Shown here: positions 61,442-64,000 of the stretch, in pieces
Layout: each line of letters opens with the position of its first letter
Numbering within the stretch: position 1 is the stretch's first letter
NCBI RefSeq assembly: GCF_900230185.1
Contig: NZ_OCSR01000001.1
Span: forward strand, 5,766,001-5,830,000
DNA length: 64,000 nucleotides
Direction: 5' to 3'
From: Burkholderia sp. OK233
GTDB lineage: Bacteria > Pseudomonadota > Gammaproteobacteria > Burkholderiales > Burkholderiaceae
Notes under the pieces: model-generated
Databases searched by the model: none
Seen by the model: the letters and a program-made list of their open reading frames with translations, nothing else
What the model was told of the DNA's origin: nothing
Program-made: the position numbers and the translations under genes

Positions 61442-62395
61442 TCACAGCGGCTTGCGCGCGACCACAGTCGGGAACATACGCGTGCGGTCGTCGATGAACT
61501 CGATATCCACGAAACCGGCTTCGCGCAGTTGGCTATCGGTTTGCGCATGAGTGCGGAACGCGCTCCATTGCGCTTCGATGATGCGCACGAAGAGCAGATG
61601 CTGAAGCGCAAGCACTCCGCGGTCGATCTGCGCCATGTCCCACGGCGACTCCGTTGATAGCGTAGGCGGCGGCGTCAGAAAACTCGTGACGAGCTTTCCG
61701 CCTGGCTTGAGCGCATCGAAAAACGAGCGATACAGTGCGACGACACGGCCGTCGTCGCGCTCGTAAATGTTCAGGCCGTTGCTCGTCAATACGTCGAAGC
61801 CGGCGTGCATGCCCAACGACCACGCGTCCTTTCGATGCAGCGATACGCGCGCGGCGAGGCCCCGTTCATCGGCGAGCGCGGCCGCGTAATCCAGCGCCGC
61901 CTGATCCAGATCCACCCCGACGAGTTCGACCTCTTCCAGACCCGCGTAGTCGAGCAGCAGCAATTCGCCCATCACGCCGCACGGAACCGATGCGAGCACC
62001 ATCCCCGGCGCAAGCAGTGCCTGGAGCACACGACGGAAAATGCCGAAGCGTTCGCGCGTCGCGAGCACCGCCGGCAGCGCGTCGAAAATTCGCGATTCGA
62101 GCGCGGTCATCGCGGCGGGCGTAGCCGCGCCGGCTTGATACGTGACCAGCCGATGCGTCCAGTAAGCATTCAAACCGCGATGCTCGAGCAGGAACCTGCC
62201 GAGCTCGAAGCCGGACAACTCGTTCGCAAGCGCGACCTGCTGCTCGACGGTGGCGCCGGGAACGTCTCCCGCGCCGCGCAATCTCTCGACGATGGTCCGC
62301 AGCCGGTCTTCATACCCGTTCTTCGCGTTGCCGCCGTGAGAAATCAATCGGTCATCGACGTTGGCTTCAATTGCGTCTTGATCTGCTTTCGTCAT
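61442..62395 (-). CDS. SAM-dependent methyltransferase
   Basis: 317 residues. The start at 62395 follows AGAGGAC; the longer frame upstream is rejected. A class I methyltransferase core begins near 140: LASVPCGVMGELLLLDYAGL, then VELVGVDLDQAALDYAAALA, VSLHRKDAWSLGMHAGFDVL, and RSFFDALKPGGKLVTSFLTP. The N-terminal ~130 residues are helical (ELSGFELGRFLLEHRGLNAY), typical of proteins annotated as class I methyltransferases of unknown target. It sits between effector candidates but has no hrpII box in its orientation, so HrpB control is not indicated. Substrate unknown. Confidence 0.78.
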   Translation of the reverse strand: MTKADQDAIEANVDDRLISHGGNAKNGYEDRLRTIVERLRGAGDVPGATVEQQVALANELSGFELGRFLLEHRGLNAYWTHRLVTYQAGAATPAAMTALESRIFDALPAVLATRERFGIFRRVLQALLAPGMVLASVPCGVMGELLLLDYAGLEEVELVGVDLDQAALDYAAALADERGLAARVSLHRKDAWSLGMHAGFDVLTSNGLNIYERDDGRVVALYRSFFDALKPGGKLVTSFLTPPPTLSTESPWDMAQIDRGVLALQHLLFVRIIEAQWSAFRTHAQTDSQLREAGFVDIEFIDDRTRMFPTVVARKPL

Positions 62396-62532
62396 TACCG
62401 GTCCTCTAGAACGATGTTTCGATATGCGGCATGCCGTGGTGTCGTTGGCTGCCATCGGGGCTTCGCACTTTATCGCAGTTCCGCGAACCTCGCCGCGCGA
62501 AACGAGGGCAATCGGCGGATCGACGCCGACAC

Positions 62533-62556
62533 TTCGGTAACGGAGAAAGAACTTCG
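62533..62556 (+). promoter_or_regulatory. hrpII box for the 201-residue protein
   Basis: Perfect TTCG-N16-TTCG (62533-62536 and 62553-62556), 71 bp before the ATG at 62628. Confidence 0.85.
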
Positions 62557-62627
62557 CTGTCCCACGCCGGGCAGCTCGCGTTTTCGCGTACGGTATGCGC
62601 CACCCGATCGGAGCAGAAGAAGTCACC

Positions 62628-63233
62628 ATGTCCAAAGTATCGGCGGACAGCGGCGTTCAGGCGCTTGCTGAGCTCGCATTGTCAACAATCGGCGATGCAG
62701 ACGTCGCACAAATGCCCGCGCATTCCAGGGCGAAGCTGGCTCCCGGCTTCGCAGCATTGAAGTCGACGGCCGCGCATTGCAAGCAACCCCCGATGGACCG
62801 CCCGAAGCTGATGCATACGCCGCAAACGCGCGAGCGGCTGCATCGCTTGCGTCACGAACTGGGCAAGATCAGGCCGCCGCCGTCGACTATCGACGAGGCG
62901 CGCGCCGAGATCATCAAGGCCATGGCGCGCGCGAATCTCAGCGCGTGGCGGGTGCCGGAACTCACCGGCGACTCGGCGCTTCAGCATGCGGACGGTTCGG
63001 TGCAAGTCAACCTCATCGCGCATGTGATCGTTTTCAATGTCACCGGCGCGTTTCAGATTGTCGACACGCATTCGCCCGGTGCGCCATACTTCGAAATGTG
63101 CGGACGTGACGGACCTGATGGCACGGCCTTCGTGCCGCCATGCGATATGCCTGCGCAAGGGGATAGCAAGGCAGGGCCGCCGCGAGCGCCAACGAACGGG
63201 CGCGCGAGCCCCCGGCATCCACGGCGCGCTTGA
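62628..63233 (+). CDS. novel 201-residue HrpB-regulated effector candidate
   Basis: 201 residues with no signal peptide or transmembrane helix. Residues 1-55 are polar and helical (MSKVSADSGVQALAELALST); 60-105 helical (TRERLHRLRHELGKIRPPPS; EARAEIIKAMARANLSAWRV); 110-160 form strands (VQVNLIAHVIVFNVTGAFQI) ending in SPGAPYFEMCGRDGPDG; the last 30 are Pro/Arg/Gly-rich. No family recognised. The hrpII box makes secretion likely. An in-frame ATG at 62595 lacks a ribosome site. It is followed by an unrelated sigma-factor gene after about 100 bp. Confidence 0.65.
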   Translation: MSKVSADSGVQALAELALSTIGDADVAQMPAHSRAKLAPGFAALKSTAAHCKQPPMDRPKLMHTPQTRERLHRLRHELGKIRPPPSTIDEARAEIIKAMARANLSAWRVPELTGDSALQHADGSVQVNLIAHVIVFNVTGAFQIVDTHSPGAPYFEMCGRDGPDGTAFVPPCDMPAQGDSKAGPPRAPTNGRASPRHPRRA

Positions 63234-63339
63234 GCTCTCGCCGCGGCCCGGAATTATTTTTGCGTCGCTCGCAACTTTTCGCACCGGCGGCGACACTCAC
63301 GGTCATCCACACAATCTGGCGGATTGCGAACACAGCGAC

Positions 63340-63933
63340 ATGTCACCGAAACCGATCGTCTCAGGCAACGTCCGTCCTTCCGCACGCAGCGTCGATGCGG
63401 AAGATGCCGCGCTGCTGCAGCGCATCGCGGCGGCGGACAAGTCCGCGCTGGCTGCGCTTTATCGCGAGTATCACCGGCGGCTGGTCCGTTTTCTCGGCCG
63501 CTTCACGCGGCGCGATGACGTGATCGAGGAAGTCATTAACGACACCTTCATGATCGTCTGGCAAAAGGCCAGCGAATTTCGCGGCCAGTCGCGCGTGTCG
63601 ACGTGGCTCATGGGTATTGCGTACCGCGTCACGTTGAAGGCGCTGCGCCAGGGCGGCTTGCCGGCCGAACAGCTTCACGACCTCGACGGGCCGTCCTCAG
63701 AGCCGTTCGCCGAACACGAAACGACCGACTGGGTGACCAAGGGGCTGACGAAACTCGCCCCGGAGCAGCGCATCGTGATGGAACTGGCCTACGTAATGGG
63801 CCATTCGCTCGAAGAGATTGCGGAGATAACCGAAAGCCCTGTCAGTACCGTGAAGGCCAGAATGTTTCATGCGCGGGTCAAGCTGCGCAATCTGCTGCCG
63901 GCGCTGGCCGGCCTTGATGGGAGCGCTCGATGA
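63340..63933 (+). CDS. ECF sigma factor
   Basis: 197 residues. Region 2: EYHRRLVRFLGRFTRRDDVI then EEVINDTFMIVWQKASEFRG. Region 4: LAPEQRIVMELAYVMGHSLE then ITESPVSTVKARMFHARVKL. The start at 63340 matches the start of the decayed copy at 12003 (both MSP-x-PI). The stop overlaps the next ATG (ATGA), where an anti-sigma-like gene begins. The region-2 sequence is also very close to that of the PAS-sigma fusion at 14220, so three related sigma genes exist in this window. Signal unknown. Confidence 0.92.
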   Translation: MSPKPIVSGNVRPSARSVDAEDAALLQRIAAADKSALAALYREYHRRLVRFLGRFTRRDDVIEEVINDTFMIVWQKASEFRGQSRVSTWLMGIAYRVTLKALRQGGLPAEQLHDLDGPSSEPFAEHETTDWVTKGLTKLAPEQRIVMELAYVMGHSLEEIAEITESPVSTVKARMFHARVKLRNLLPALAGLDGSAR

Positions 63934-64000
63934 GCAATCCAGCCGAGAGCGAACTCGCTCATCTGCACGTATGGGAACTGTTGCCGTGGATCGTCAACGG
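63930..64000 (+). CDS. anti-sigma factor, N-terminal fragment cut by window edge
   Basis: Begins with ATG overlapping the sigma stop codon; only 23 residues are visible (MSNPAESELAHLHVWELLPW, then IVNG). The phrase WELLPWIVNG is typical of the start of zinc-finger anti-sigma factors co-transcribed with ECF sigma genes. The decayed copy at 11.5-12.0 kb keeps the opposite, C-terminal part of such a protein. Confidence 0.75.
   Translation, partial: MSNPAESELAHLHVWELLPWIVN

Noticed and set aside
62396..62560. An hrpII box for the methyltransferase gene
   Set aside because: No minus-strand TTCG-N16-TTCG was found; the perfect box there points to the 201-residue gene on the plus strand.
1..64000. 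tRNA, rRNA, CRISPR array or insertion sequence with terminal repeats
   Set aside because: No cloverleaf, ribosomal segment, regularly spaced repeat or transposase was recognised by reading; small degenerate elements could have been missed.

Overview
This is a GC-rich, densely coding window from a beta-proteobacterium of the Burkholderiaceae (Paraburkholderia, Caballeronia or Ralstonia relatives). It is dominated by a complete plant-pathogen-type (Ralstonia/Xanthomonas, hrp group II) type III secretion system. The assignment rests on gene order, on an HrpB-type AraC activator between hrcT and hrcC, on HpaB and HrpB1/B2/B4/B7 homologues, and on a set of HrpB-binding sites (hrpII boxes, TTCG-N16-TTCG).

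Layout. 0-0.9 kb: an edge-truncated YopJ/AvrRxv-family acetyltransferase effector. 1.2-1.6 kb: a sensor-kinase fragment. 1.6-8.7 kb: a D-glutamate/5-oxoproline utilisation operon (D-glutamate cyclase family, MFS transporter, 5-oxoprolinase) with a divergent LysR regulator. 8.8-12 kb: envelope genes (S8 peptidase, TIGR02001-like outer-membrane protein) and a decayed ECF sigma/anti-sigma pair. 12.4-18.5 kb: two HrpG-like OmpR regulators, a spermidine-synthase-like protein, a PAS-ECF sigma fusion and an HpaH-type lytic transglycosylase.

18.5-27.7 kb (minus strand): hrcU-hrcV-hpaP-hrcQ-hrcR-hrcS-hpaA-hrcD-hrpD6-pilin-hpaB. 28.0-37.6 kb (plus strand): hrpB1-hrpB2-hrcJ-hrpB4-hrcL-hrcN-hrpB7-hrcT-hrpB-hrcC. 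The two apparatus operons diverge from one intergenic region carrying one perfect hrpII box on each strand. 37.9-39.8 kb: a PopA-like harpin and a second probable secreted protein.

40-52.8 kb: effectors and candidates. These are a divergent pair of AWR(RipA)-like giants, an amidohydrolase-like protein, a protein with a degenerate J domain, a SET-domain protein, an Hpt-like protein and a small secreted-protein candidate. 52.8-55.6 kb: a metabolic insert (malate:quinone oxidoreductase, Tat-exported cupin, ACT-domain protein). 56-64 kb: more effector candidates (742-aa coiled-coil protein, ankyrin protein, 201-aa novel protein), a methyltransferase, and an intact ECF sigma/anti-sigma pair running off the right edge.

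How it fits together. The HrpG-like regulators probably relay environmental signals to hrpB. HrpB then activates every transcription unit with an hrpII box. I found twelve perfect boxes by reading; they mark both apparatus operons, the harpin, the lytic transglycosylase and eight effector or candidate genes, several without a recognisable family. HpaB and HpaA would control effector export.
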